From the NCBI GenBank assembly GCA_034190875.2, contig CM067354.1, positions 41,036,482 through 41,100,481 on the forward strand: DNA of 64,000 nt, read 5' to 3'. This document shows positions 26,820 through 41,329 of this stretch, in pieces (position 1 is the first letter of the stretch; each line of letters opens with the position of its first letter). The notes beneath the pieces were generated by a model that ran no database searches, had not been told where the DNA came from, and was given only the letters and a program-made list of their open reading frames with translations. This DNA is from Urechis unicinctus (Eukaryota; Annelida; Polychaeta; Xenopneusta; Urechidae). Made by a program: the position numbers and the translations under genes.

Positions 26820-27010
26820 TAAACATCAGAAAGCAGCATTCCGGCAGCGTTTTAATGGTCATTGGCATGGCAATATAACAAAAGTCAGATTTGATGGGGA
26901 TTACTTTTTAGTGAGTGCCTCGTTAACTCGAACGGCGGTAGAGACAAGATAACCCTTATGAAGTACCTCGTTAATAATCGCCACTTTCGGGATAGCGAAT
27001 GAGGCACCTT
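26820..27010 (+). repeat. Dispersed repeat family A, fragment
   Basis: Contains GTGCCTCGTTAA, a GTACCTCGTTAATAATCG block and GAGGCACC, matching the order seen near 32,995-33,055 and, in reverse, 14,090-14,240. It abuts the AC/TA microsatellite at 27,026. Confidence 0.55.
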
Positions 27011-27023
27011 GAAGACTATCTCT

Positions 27024-27025
<2 letters not shown>

Positions 27026-27082
<57 letters not shown>

Positions 27083-27092
27083 TATATATACG

Positions 27093-27132
<40 letters not shown>

Positions 27133-27525
27133 TATATGTAAATAATAACATGCAAATATACATACACACATATAGGTGTATGTATATATATGTAAATACA
27201 TATATATTTAGATATAAATATATTTATTTATATATATATTTACATATATAAAAATATATGGATAATAATAATAATATATATATATATAGATATATATATA
27301 TATAATGATATATATATAGATACAATTATATATATATATGTATATTATATATATCTATAGATTCTAGATATCTCAGATATATAGATATATATACCAGATA
27401 GATCTATATAGAGATATAGAGAGATAGATATATATATCTCTATATATCTCTCTCTCTCTCTCTATCTATAGATCTCTCTCCTATCTATCTCTCTATAGAG
27501 AGATATATATATATATCTATATATA

Positions 27526-27578
<53 letters not shown>
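27026..27578. repeat. Compound (AC)n-(TA)n microsatellite with GATA/TCTC variants
   Basis: (AC)n at 27,026-27,080 is followed by about 500 bp of TA-rich sequence. The interior, about 27,360-27,520, is built of TATCTC/GAGATA blocks that pair with each other and could fold into long imperfect stems. The block ends in pure (TA)n at about 27,530-27,577. Confidence 0.95.
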
Positions 27579-27581
<3 letters not shown>

Positions 27582-27908
27582 AAGGGTCAGGGTGTTTCGT
27601 TTATAATATTAGGTAACCGTGCAATGGGTAATAAATACACGGATCCGTTTGACCGTAGATCGACCGGAAAGGCCGGAAACTAGGTGCTTGACATAATAAG
27701 AGCAATTGGTCGGCCGATTAAAAGTTAACTCTCCAAAAACACATGTTATTACCTGTCTACATCTTCTCATTAAATTTCCTACGAATTAGCTTTTTCCTAT
27801 CTCAGCGGAAAACAGCGACTGCTGAAAGTTGCTCCTAATTGAGCAGCTGCTCCTTGTTGAGCATTAATGAACTTAAATAAACTACGGCTCCAAAAGTATA
27901 TATAGATA

Positions 27909-28207
<299 letters not shown>

Positions 28208-31200
28208 GCCATATACAAATTTCCCTTCTATTGTATTCCAGAGTGCCCTAGGCCAAAGTGTCCATTAATTTATCTTTCTGCTTTGCCCTTCATGACCGTA
28301 CATACCATGTCCCGCGTATAACCTGTCATAGCCAACACGATGGAATTCAACATATAATGCACCAACGTACCCAGCTACAACTACGTTCGATAAGAAGGTA
28401 CCACCCGTCTTTCAACTGCGCATGGAATTATTCCTCTCCTTGCAACCAACCATTAAGTATGACATTTCTTTGATATAAGTTCTTGAGCTCACTTTGCAAG
28501 ACGTCAGCCACATACACTCGAGTTATAAATAAACCCTTCTCAATGGTGTCCAATGCAAATAGAGTTTGAGAGTAAATGCAACCAACTTGAACATTCTCTC
28601 AAATCCCTCGTCATTTATTGTCACGATCACGATCATAGCTGCGTAACATTTGTAATGCATTGTCTTATTTGCTGGGTTGAATATAAATGATAAAACGGAG
28701 CATATACTCATCAGGTTCGGGACCTAGTTTGTGGCTGCTATACCTGCAGGTAGTTCGCATTGATATTCACATCACTACATTAGTTTAGATCTCATTGTGG
28801 TGGCATCTATGATTAACAGATTAATAAGGTGGATAACAGCTCGAAATGTGATACTAGCTTCTTTCGTCTTTTACTCTACCATGTAGTGAGCTCGTCGTTG
28901 CAAATGCTACTGTTGCGTTGGAAAGGGCATAACTTCTGATCCAAGCAAATTTAATAGGTAGTTTGTGTTCAGCAACCATTGATCTGTACAGTGCCGTCAT
29001 CAATTGCGTCCTGAACTCGATTCAGTGGTTCCTTTAATTGTTATTGTTTTATCCCGCTCTAAGCAGACCTAATTAAGACTAAACATGTATTATTGTGCAA
29101 GCATCATCAACAAATACGCTCGTAGGGCAACACTCTCTGCATCGAGGTATAGCTATGTTCCAATCTAGCATACGGAAAGACATTGCGAATATTCAAGGCC
29201 AGTCTAATGATAAGGTATTAACACGGTTTTCATGTTTCTAAGACAAACGACGTCTTTGTTAAATGAGCTCGCTCCATTACTACAATAATTGAATCCGAAT
29301 GAAGTCAATTTTACATTCATTGTCATTTTGGTTACGGATGCATTGACGACAGACATGTATTCTATCATATATCATGAGATACCATTAGAGCCTATGATAT
29401 TTATATTAACTCTTTTCCAACATGGCACCAAGTCACGGTTCCACCCAAATGAAGTTTACCGTTCTCGCATTATTCATGGTACTTGTCCGGTCAGTGCGTT
29501 AACTCCTTTATTGTCAGTTTATGTCGGCCAATCGAAGGTTGCAAGAGATGCAGATCTTACCAAAAACATGACTCGCATGCATTACTCCAGAAATCATCAA
29601 TTAATTATGACCTCATGGTCGCCATATGATAGATTATTTCGAATATTGAAAGACGATGTAATCATCGGGCCACAACGCTCGGTAACTGGAGGAATATCAG
29701 GCTATTCATAAAAGTAAAACTGATGTTGAAGGGTGGATGTATATGTCAAGCCAAGTTGCTCGATCAGACAGTTTATCATCCGGCCTGAAATGAATAAAAA
29801 AAAATCATTCGCTTCTCATTGAAGGCTACACGCATGTCAGCAATGTTCTTTCATAACGAAAAGACTAGCACATTAAGAATAAAACACGTGGTTTTCATTT
29901 ATGAAGTCAGAGCACATGCATATGTGTCTATATCACTTGATCATAATCATTGTTTAATAAGCGATACGTAGTTGACAAATGGACACAATCGCCGATAGTT
30001 GAGGAACCGGATACACCAGAACAGCAGACGTTTTATAGGGGAAAACATTGCGACATCAGTCAATTTTAGCTCCTTTGTCATGTCAGATTTGTTGATAGTC
30101 GAAAAGCTCAACATCAAATCAGCGGAAACCTATCTGCAATTGGACCCGAATGTACAAATAAACTGATATACAGTGTAAACGTATATCACAGGGGACGCTT
30201 TGGCAGTAAATTCCAAGATACGTATCATCCGGGGCAAATGTAATGCTTATCATCTAACCCGCAGAGGTTGATATTCAGTTCACTAAGAAGATTTACAACA
30301 CGTATCAAGCTAAATGATTTCTTAAGAGATTGCTGCATGGCAAAAGATGCAGCCTACAGGGCTACTTAAACTGTTTGATATGTTCTTCTATATCAGGACA
30401 ATGCCACATGACGCACTTCTGTCTAGCATTTAGCATTTGTTAGCCTAACGTAAGTCAATAAGCGTAATATTTACATCCAAATAAAAAAACCAAATATGTT
30501 AGATCACTCATCGCGCGTTTTCATCAAAAATTCAAATATATATAACGCATCAAGAGGATCCTTTCTCCTTACTTTCTGATAGCATTTGGTACACAGGTGC
30601 GAAAAATTGCCTATACAAACATAGTTCGCGGTATTAGGTACACATCGCCCATTTGTAACACCGCAAGCTTAAGTTAGGCCAATATGCAATCCATCTTCTT
30701 TTTTTCGACCATGTTTACGTCTAAAAAAACCTACCTTCAGAAAGTTAAAACCTGTTTTAATGTTTTGCATTAAGTCCACTTAAGGATATATTATTCATAT
30801 AAAGATTTATTTTCAGTACCAGCTGGACTTATGTGTCTCGTTCGCATGAGTCTAAGTGGACGTAAGGACGAAAGTACAATTAAATTTCGAAGGTATGCAT
30901 GGATATCTAAACATATTGCTTAAGCGCCCAACAGCGACCAATGCATCCTACAAAATAATGACACTGGACCATAAACTGCGTCAGCAAATTGCTTGGGTAA
31001 TAATTGTGTATTAACCGCAGCCAGTATACCCATATCAGCCGACATCTTACCCCTTCTTACTTCCCGTCTCATACCCAAGCATATTAAGTATATGATTACT
31101 CCAAACACATCATGGGTCGTGTGTCTGCTACGTGCAAATGTTCCACTTAAAGGGCAATTTATGGTTCATTCAAAACACAATCGGGGGAGGAGGTATGTAA

Positions 31201-32429
31201 CCGTCGTCATGGTGTTAGTGGAGCCCACCTGCATGTATGCCTCTGTTCGACATCAACAATATGTTAATAATTTGCGTTGTGATGGTTGTATACTTCGTGG
31301 GAGTGAATCAGGGATACATTGCGGCTAAGCGTGAGTCTGAAGCGGATTATCAAAAGTAAGGATGGTGGGATGAAAGGGGACACGAGTGAACTAATACATT
31401 CAAATGAGCATGCCTGGTGAATGACACATTTACTGAGGATCTTGTCGCGTTTATAATAGCTTATTGTGTTTTGGATCACAAAATATACATAATATTTTAT
31501 TAAGCTTGACAATGAATTGCTTTGTACAACGTTGGCTGCTACTGTACATTTACGTTATAGCGCATGACCGGAGAGATGTCGTACACATTCCGACTTGTGG
31601 GCTTTTCGGTGTCAAAACTTGCCGAATATACTTCCCAGCATCGATCTATATCATGCAGCATTTTGGCTAATAAGGTGAAGTTGTAAACGAAATATTTAAA
31701 CGTGCACTTTTGTAATTGCTGTTACAAATCAAATGCACTTTATCCTGCACAGTACTTTATACCCAGTGCCATAGTCTGGGAGTATTATCCCTTGTTTAGA
31801 AAATCTGTGAAGAATTTCCATCATCAATGTATTTATAAAGGTGTGTACATTTCATAACGGTTCTCGAGGGTTCTCTACTAAATTTTTCGGAGAAGATCTG
31901 ACATTTTTCCTTTGTCGACCTAATAAGCCAAAAAAGCTGACCAAATCTTGTTGATGATCGATGTATAATTCCCCTGAAACACTAATAAAGGCAGTAGACT
32001 CATAAGAGTAAATACGTGATCAGTTAGCTGGTAAGTATAGGGTTGACAAGCTTCCATTGACTAATAAACAGTGCTGATAACAGCAGGATTATGCATAAAT
32101 GGCCTAGTCTTTTCTCACTTAGCAACTCCCCATATCACTTAAGCACGAAAAATCATCATTCCCTATCTAACTACGGCGTACCTAACCTCAAGTAGCTTCA
32201 ATTATTGGAGGTGCGTTGTGGGAATGGATCATTGTACCTCAATTAAAAGTTCAGTAAAATTGGATTCAAATTGAATCAAGCCTTCTGTTCATTCTGATCT
32301 AACCATCGTATGACGAACATTGCTGTTATAACGACTTTCGCAACTTGCGGAAGAGTAATGGAATTGAGGATATATTAGCCATCGACATTGCAAATGCTGT
32401 CAATATATGGCTATACAAATATAATGTGT
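28208..32429. other. Intergenic, no gene recognised
   Basis: Contains one member of small repeat family D near 30,700-30,790. The frame at 29,289-29,711 (140 codons, TTG start) is the longest non-repeat frame in the left part of the window. It has no family motif, no ATG at its start and no partner exons, so I do not call it. Confidence 0.4.
30700..30790 (+). repeat. Short repeat family D, copy 1
   Basis: Shares CCATGTTT, a run of A followed by CCTACC, CAG and GTTAAAACCTGTTTTA with 38,535-38,610, in the same orientation and 7.83 kb away. That offset is close to the 7.77 kb between family A copies at 24.7 and 32.5 kb. Confidence 0.5.
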
Positions 32430-34150
32430 AGAACCGCCACCCAATGACTGATGTCAATGGAATAGAATGGTACATGGGTAAATCTCTCACGTTGTTGGAT
32501 GGACGGAGGGATGCGGAGATTAACGAACTCAATTAAAGTGGTAGCGAGGGGGTTAGAGAGGCGATAATGCTGGAATGGATGTGATGGTGAGGTGGGACAT
32601 GGATCGAGAACATCTCGCCCCTTCAGTAAACGATGATTGATCCTGGTGTTAAACCTAAGCTTTTCCGGTAAAGATCAATACAATGATCAAGTAAAGACGT
32701 TTGTGAGTAAAACAAAAACTTACACAATCACTTAAGCCAGCGGATGGTAGTGTTAGTGATAGCCTGATAAGGAGTTCGAAATTGTCCTTTGATATGCCAG
32801 GTTCATATGGCCAAAGCCTACATTTCTATTGAATAGGGCGGAATACAGGAGCTAGCGGATTATTCGGTCTGAGCTCCTCTTTATGCCACCTCATCATTAC
32901 TTTCTATGTATTGTTCATTGGGTATCTTCATCAGCTTACCAGCAAGGTTGGATGAGGATATCTAATGCCCCGTAAACTTGACGGAAGGCCTCGTCACGAT
33001 AAGCTCTGTGACGTGCCTCGTAAGTAATCGGCACATTCTGGGTGGCTGTAGAGGCACCTCCACTAATACAACAAATAGTTCACCTCTATAAATTCTAGTT
33101 ATATAGAGAATAGAGGGAAACACGGAGACAAAGGTAATCTATAGCACTTTGCAACAAGGTGTGCTCCATATATTCAAGCACCAGGTCAATATAAGCAACC
33201 TTTCAGATTTTCTTCTAGAATTGATTAGATGAGCCTTTATTATTGCTTCGATTAATGTGGCAAGTAGCAATATATTTAAGGCGAGTTGTAATGCCAGAGT
33301 TACCATTAATGATAGAAGCTCAACACAGAAAATATTGATATTTTGTATCCGTCTGAGCGGTTGTCAATTTGTATTTCTGAAGGGTCAGTTGAATCATCGA
33401 GGCCACAAGCAGCGACGTGGCTGCTGACGTCCATATAACAGTTGCAGCTTGCGGGTTGCGTTTGGTCAAACGGTACTTAATCAATTGCCGATCAGGCCAT
33501 GTAGCAATGGTGTGATCTCGTGATTAACAAGGTGCCGTAAATGGGGACTGTTTTGGAATCTATTTTAGATTAATGGTGCGAGGAAACCAATGAGCTGTCT
33601 ATACATCCACGGTTCATTATCAGCAACTTCTGGTTCCCGGTAGCTGATTTGGTTACTGTGTGTTCTGGCATATCAGGAATAAAAGCGCTTTCCTATTATA
33701 CAAGTATTGTAATTTATAATTACAGAACTTATTTTTTTACAACATTGACAACTGTATGGGTTAATTACAGGAGGAACTTTTGTGATAAGGTACCAGATGT
33801 TGCATGATATATCATAATATTATCTTTAGATTCGTCGGCAATTGAACGCAATTTCCTATCGAAAAATGTCATTTATTGCATAGAGCTGCAATGTTCACCA
33901 CCAGGATGTGCCGAAATGATATGATGCAGTATTATGTACCTAGCAACGTTGAAAAGTAGATGGCATAAATAGCGATTTACTATACATTACAACACGAGCG
34001 ACATATAGCTGCTCATAAGGACTTGAGTAACAAGTAGCTGTACATGATATCATGGACAATTATTTTATACATGGAATATCAAGCCATAACATTATAATTT
34101 ATCTTGAGGTCTGACGCTGTTTTTTAAAACAACGCAATAGTTTGAGGGTG
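32430..34150 (+). repeat. Dispersed repeat family A, copy 3
   Basis: The direct partner of 24,640-26,300 (offset about 7.77 kb) and inverse partner of 14,890-16,270. It is the longest copy and includes a GACGTGCCTCGTAAGTAATCG block near 33,011 that is also seen in the fragments at 14.1 and 26.9 kb. Non-coding; type unknown. It could be part of an old segmental tandem duplication or an uncatalogued transposable element. Confidence 0.75.
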
Positions 34151-37100
34151 ATGGATGCTGATCATTTTTGGCGCTTGAGCAGTGAACCTCAAGTGCAATC
34201 ACTAACAAAAAGAATGCCCGCCTCTTTCGCCCTAACGCTAGAATGGATGGCGAGTGCATGACTTGATCTGATCCAAATGAGTTATGATGCGTCACGCGAG
34301 ACCCCGGTATATTTATAAATTAATCAGTGCACGACGAGTCATGGTGAGCCGAGAAGTACATGTTGTATATAAGACACAATGATCGACGCCGAAACACGAA
34401 GAGACAGTGATAAAGTCAGGAGCTGTAGCTGATTACTTTCAATCACTTTATTTGCCTGGAATATTCTACCAGCTTCTGTTTAAGTCCATCTACGTACGAC
34501 GACTTGTGTATTTTTATACATTTTGCGATATACACTATGAAGAACGTGACTAGCGGTTAGTGCTGGGGTCGATAACGTGGATAGTCCTGTACTCTTATGG
34601 CTTCATCAGATTGCTGTCGGCCGACGAAATGTAGCCCTGCTATAACAACCATGTGATCAACGCTCAGTCTCATAAAGTGCTCCTTGGTCTTGTAATATTT
34701 CCTTTGTATTGAGTTTTTAACTCAGCTGTACTTGGACTACTGCTTCAAATTGAGCAGGTGTTATTTGTATGATGAGCAATCATAGACAAAATAGCCTAAG
34801 ACTACTCTAAATTAACTAAACTGATCGAGCCACAAAAGCGAACACTGATTGGATGCACGGAACAGATTTGACATGTGCCGACGATAAACAATTCTACTGG
34901 GTTTTTAAAGCCACATAGCAGTGTGCAGTTGAGTGTTTGTGTCGAGCAAGAAAACAATTCATATGCTTTTGGATTAAACTCCTTATGGAATTAAGCCTTC
35001 GCTAGTTAACTTTACTTGCAATGCAATGAAATTGGCGCCTCCTGGCCTTTTGATAGGTAATATATGTCGCTACGGACTCGTTTCAGCTTGATTGCGAGAT
35101 GTCATAGAAGGACAACAAGACCAAATAATAGTCAGGGTTTATCTATGGCATTAGGTTAGTGACAACTGCCTCCTATTCCCCTTTATGACAGAACTATCTA
35201 TTGAAGAATTAAACATATATTGACAAAGCTCAATTATCATTTTCATCTTTACAAATAGAGAACTAACAAATGTAACCAAATATGACGTTGTGAAATGATC
35301 AGAATATCATGGTAAACCATGGCCATGATATCCAGGCATTATCAGACGTATCTCGGATATCTTCTTTGCAGCAAACACCACCAAAATATTGAAACATATC
35401 AAATGTAACTAAGATTACAATCTGAATATGGCTGTTATTTCACGGCTTTGTGAAGTTTTGTGTTTCAAAACTGCCCAAAGGTCTGTGATGTTTGTTCATA
35501 CACTCATATTCACTTCTGATGCAATTCAGATTACATACAAAACTGGAACGCTTTTGTATTATGCATAAGACGAATTCAGGGAGGAGCTTATGCCTTATTA
35601 CAACAATCCCTGGGAAGGTATTTCCATGTCACATTGGTACGGAACCATAATAACCACAACAAATAGATTTTTCAAACTGCATGACCATGCTGTTCCCAGC
35701 AAATGATGCTCCAATAATGGATAACTATGATAATGATTCATCCATATTATTGTTTAATATGTTGTGTCCTATAATTTATTTAAAATATCATTCATATAGC
35801 TAGCATTTTCCTATGACAGTTAGTTTGAAATGATGTTTTGTATTCATCTTTGGTACTCATGATTTGACCATTAATTAGTTATTTGCAGCAAGTGGTGACT
35901 GCCCCACAGTATAATGTACACTTTGGCATAAACACGCGTCGTACGACCAGCTGATTGGCAAACGCCACTAAAGTCACAACGTTGATATCGACCGAGAGAA
36001 TGAATACTGATAGAAAAGCCCTTATGACTCGTTGTAAACATAGCGTTTAGTCGATCACTGAATGCAGTTCCTGGAAACGGTAGCGCCTAGATAGCCATAA
36101 GTCCGAAATAATGGGATTCTAGAACCAAGGATGTAACATAAACATACGCGAATTGCAACAAAATGGTCCCGAATTCATATCCATCAAGTCTTACAGCATA
36201 ATGGTGCAATTTAGCCCTCTATGTCACAAGTAATGCAAATCCTGCTTGCCGAAAGTTCTTGACATCAAATACCTTAAAGGAACGTGACCTGGGTCTCATG
36301 GCTTCTTGATTAATTAACAGTTATTCAGGTCCGTGTGTCTTGATAGACAGACAAACTATTACTGCACTGCAAGTTGGTTATGACTTAGCCCCAGCATTAA
36401 TATATCATAAATCGTATTTACATATGTAATATGCGTGATATTAGCAATGGGTCTGAAGTGTGTAGTTACTAAACCGATCCAGTTAGACGGACATTGAAAG
36501 TAAGCAACATGAACATTGTACAAAGAATATTCAAAACCTTTCCCGGGACATCATGTACGTAAGCACAATGATAATAATTTCGCAGCTGCGTGATTTTTCA
36601 TATGGATTGTCTGATTGGTTTAGATAATTTCGAATGATATTCGAGGCTCATACACATCATGCCCGTAACGTTGATTTTTGGCTTAAAGAACTGAACGTTG
36701 TACGAATTATGATTTGCTTTAATAAGGTATACTTTACTGCATCAATGAATGTCTCATTAGATAGCCAATCATCAGTTACTTGCGAAATCCAACCAATAAA
36801 TGAGCCATTATTAAGTACAACTCCCAGAACCTCTACGCATACTAAGTAGATTGCTATACTTCCGCACAGAAGACTGACATTGGTGGAATCCCTAAATTGA
36901 ATATTAAGTGTATCTGTTCAATATTTTGGCTCTACCTTATGATTGATAATGCACATATATACTTATACACGATGTGTTATTGTAAATGATAAAAGTATAT
37001 TTAAAAATGCTTCTAATTAAATTTACAATATGCACTTAAATGTAGATAAATGTGGAGGTACAAACTGGATGTGTGATGATCGGTTGACAGACTCTATGCG

Positions 37101-38050
37101 ACAATCGTGACGTAAATCTTCGACACGGCATATGCATGGCATATATGTTATACATTCACTATCATATTAGATTCCATCGGCTTGTTCCCGTTCGATCGCC
37201 ATGGGCAGAATTGCTCATCTATGGTAAATTCGGAAAATATCAGAGAACATGAAAATGAATATTCAACGTTGACAACATACATTGGAAGAGTACTTAAGAC
37301 CATGACTATTCACTAACGTTATTTTTGTGTGCCGTAGTCACTAATTGACAACGGAAATCAATACTCTTTTACAAGCCTCTCATTGTTGGCAGTTGGAGCC
37401 TCTATGGTTGAACGGTGAACGTAAAATAACCATTTTCAGGACATTTTAAGCGATTCTGGTAAACACTGCACACATGTTGATTTCGGATAACATACAAAAA
37501 TTAGCAGAAATTGGGACAAATTATATTTTTGGAGCTTAGTTGATAGGTTCTTATGTTTCACCCGAGATAAATAAGAGACCGCCATATTTTCCGAAATGAC
37601 CAGCAAAATTGAGGGTGTACTACTTGGTTAATAGCTCAATCTATCAACTAATTGTGATTCCAATTTGAACTATAATTGCCAGGTATATCTTCTGTCAGTT
37701 TTTCTTACACATTGCACGCCTGAGTTTGCATGTCCATTAGGTTGCTAAATGATGGATAATCTCAAACATTGCCGCTTTGAGACCATGACATGCTAAAGCT
37801 TTTATGTTAAGGGTGTGCATATATGTATGCAGTAAAATCTAACAAGACGAAATTAGTCCTTTCAATTTTCAACATTCTGCCTACTTTCTCCATTTGGATA
37901 GGCCAAAGAAAACAACCAACAGTTGTCTCTGGGTCACAAAAAATATGGCTTAGAGGAGCTGTTATTAGAGCAAATTTCCGTGACAATCCTTTGTCTCATG
38001 CCAGCTACCACAAAACTCAATTACTAAACGTTGCTTTTGATACACATGAT
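34151..38050. other. Intergenic, no gene recognised
   Basis: Short frames only and no motif. An imperfect palindrome containing CCATGG lies near 35,304-35,333. Confidence 0.4.
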
Positions 38051-38060
38051 AATATGATAT

Positions 38061-38170
38061 AACATGGTATGGCAAGATATGGTATAGTGTAGTATGGTCT
38101 AGTATGGTATGGTATGGTACAGTATGGTATAGTATGGTGTGGCATGGTATGGTATGGTATCATATGGTGT
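38061..38170. repeat. Degenerate (TATGG)n pentanucleotide array
   Basis: About 20 units of TATGG/TATAG/TGTAG variants on the plus strand, degenerate towards both edges. Confidence 0.9.
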
Positions 38171-38534
38171 TTGGTTAGCAATTCCGTTTTGCTTCTTCAT
38201 ATTTTGGCAGTGGGTAAGGAATAACATATTCTACTCTGTCGCAATAAGACAATAGAAAGGCTTAGAGGCTTTTATCTGACTGATGTACTTGATATTTAGT
38301 ATAGTAAGGAATATTATCACATGTTAATCATTTGTCCTTATTGGATCGCTGTATGATATAAATGCAGCCTGCAGATCAAGCAAAACGGGTACAAATATAC
38401 GTTTTGATATAATTTTGATATACAGACAAACTGTCTCTAATTCAACATTGCTTTGTCGCAAGATTAAGGATTTAAAGCCGATGTTTATCGTCCGATTCAA
38501 CTGATGATTAGGGTCTGACTGGTGTATTTTTCCT

Positions 38535-38610
38535 GCCATGTTTTAGACCAGAAAAGCCTACCCGCAGCACGTTAAAACCTGTTTTATTGCTCGCTATACC
38601 CTGTATGGGT
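38535..38610 (+). repeat. Short repeat family D, copy 2
   Basis: The partner of 30,700-30,790. The shared core is GTTAAAACCTGTTTTA/T, preceded by CCTACC and CAG. Confidence 0.5.
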
Positions 38611-41040
38611 CCCCTGTTGTATTGTCACAGCACAACTAATGCCCAAAAACCTGAACTCTCTTATCACATCATCAAAGTCTGAGCAGAATTTGTCGCTAAG
38701 TAATGTTCCTATATTAATGCATATTTAGAGTATATGACAAGCTCAACCTATGAATTTTTCTAGGGAGGGTCAATACATCCAAGTTACGAGCAGTGAACTG
38801 AAGAACACAGCCTGTCCGAGTGTTTTTGATTTCTCGGATTATAACATGATATCGACTGACTGCCCGTCAGCTTCAGTCGGCGACAGACCAAGTCCGCAAA
38901 ACTAGGAACGACGCAAAGGTTTGTTATCTCTATGCAATTATAAATGAGTGAGTTAAACCCACGACTATTTTGCATTAGGTGGTCAGGCCTGGTGTGAAAA
39001 TTCCTTGTAGGCTGCTCAGTGAAGTATAAACAGAACACAGTTATCATGAAATTCTAACATCCAAACACGTATAATGTAATAATGATAGGGAGTTGTCAGT
39101 CTTAGGAACAGGTGCACAGTCTCAGGCATTAACTTCAGCTTCGAACTCCTCGAACAACATTGGATCTCATTGAAAAGGCGAAGTTAGGGACCCTCGGAAA
39201 CGAACCTTAAAACCCCATACCTGCCTCGTCTTATTCAACGTGGCATTTCTACGTATTATACAAATAAGTCGTGTTGATAAGTTACACCTACAAAGCAAAA
39301 GTATATCATATCGCTCACCAAAGCAAGCGTCATCAACACGTGTTACATGTTGCCAGCAGGCCATTGTATTATTTTTTATTAACTTGTGGCGTACTTAAAA
39401 CCACGATAGATGTCATGGCTTGTGGGTATTGTTGCCGAATCTTGGTGACTACGCAGGCAGGGATCACCTTTAGAATTTTATTTCCAAGATGACCTTGTGC
39501 CGAAAGTGTGAATTGGCGATAAGCAGCCAACCTGTAGGTTATACTACAAAGAACATAAATGGCAACACACTTACTCTTCGGTGGTGGGCATTGCCTCACA
39601 GCAACCACAAGAGCACCACAATAAACTGTGTTTGCGGTCCGGTTGGGGAGACAGGTGCGGGGATGAATCGCGGCAAACTATCTTTCGTCATTTGCTCAGA
39701 CAAACACTTAACCCTGTGGAATGTTTAACTCGATGAGTTTAAAGTCACCACCGCAATCACCCTCCATTTCCTCCCAATCAGCTGATAGACTACTAATATC
39801 GCTCCCGTCTCTGAGAAACTCGGCTATTGACGCCATTGTTGTTTATGAACGGTCAAACACATACAACACGCTTGCGTGCGAATTTGGAAGAGACATTGTA
39901 ACTTAATCATCTTTGCATGAAACACAATTCGTAATGACACTTCCGTTCCCCTTCAACGTGATGACTCGATGCTCACGCTTTTCTTCATAAGAGCATTTGG
40001 TGAAGAGGGGCTATATCGTTCAATGAGTCATGGCACAAAAGAAAAAGCAGTGATAATGCCCTACAATTTAATTAACCTAATCAACTACATTATCGATTTC
40101 TGTACAGGGGCATGCTATCATAATAATGGCTGCATTACATCACCAAGTTTTTAAATGTTCAAGAGCCGAGCACAGAGGGGCTACGTGACACTTAAGGGAC
40201 CCAAATGCTGGCGAGTGCTAATTAGCTTAGCTAACTTTAGCAATGAAAAGTATCTTTATGAGATGACTCGACCTAATGAAACATGATAACAAATAGCGCT
40301 CCATACAACCGCATTATACTCGCTCGATTTTCGATAAGAGTATGTACTCATTTCCAAGCCAAACTATTTATAGTTCTGTGGCTCGGCATTCTAAATACCC
40401 GTCAAAATCACCATCTTGGTATAATAATATCGAGCGTAACCTCACATAACAAACGTGAAATGCAAAATGTAAAAACGACTTTTTGTTAGCAAACAGATGC
40501 AATCCGAACTGGTTGCTTTCACTATCTCACTGTAACAATAGAACTTTGTACAACAGAATCAACCATGAAATCCTCATTCGTGCGTAGTTTTGCTTTGACA
40601 TTTTGAAATAACATTTTCTTGTGGTAATCCGAGAACACAAACAGGGTGTGTGAAGCGCCATAATGTGGCGTTAACTATTCATGCGATAATTCAATATCCA
40701 TCGTGAAAGATCCTCGCCCCTTTTTACCAAAACAATCGTTTTACCGAACATACCATGAAAGGCTTGTCGACAAGTTTTTATCATCCTGTGCATGACTTAC
40801 CCCTGGTTTCAGTGATGAGTCACTACATCACAGTTACACCACTGCGTTTAGTACATATATGAGTTATTATGAACAGTGCCATTCTTGCTTTATACGTGGA
40901 CATTCCGTAAACACCCAGCTAACCAACAGAAGTTACTGTATATGATCCATCAATGAAATAATAGTAATATGAATATTGGCATAAGACAACAACCCAAAAA
41001 CATGAAAAGTTAGCACATCTCAAGGCTGTTCGACTCATAT
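38611..41040. other. Intergenic, no gene recognised
   Basis: Slightly higher GC between about 39,400 and 39,900 with a Cys-containing 79-codon plus frame (39,489-39,728), but no recognisable domain or splice partners. I leave it uncalled. Confidence 0.4.
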
Positions 41041-41078
41041 CAAAATGTATGTATATATATTCGACGCATATCAAAATG

Positions 41079-41254
<176 letters not shown>

Positions 41255-41329
41255 ATAGATATATACATATTTATTAACATATATGTATATATGTGCATAC
41301 CTATATATTTATATTTACAACGGAATTGT

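Noticed and set aside
29289-29711. 140-codon plus-strand frame, among the longest outside repeats.
   Set aside because: It begins with TTG, has no motif or signal, and several other frames of similar length occur in this AT-rich window, as expected by chance.
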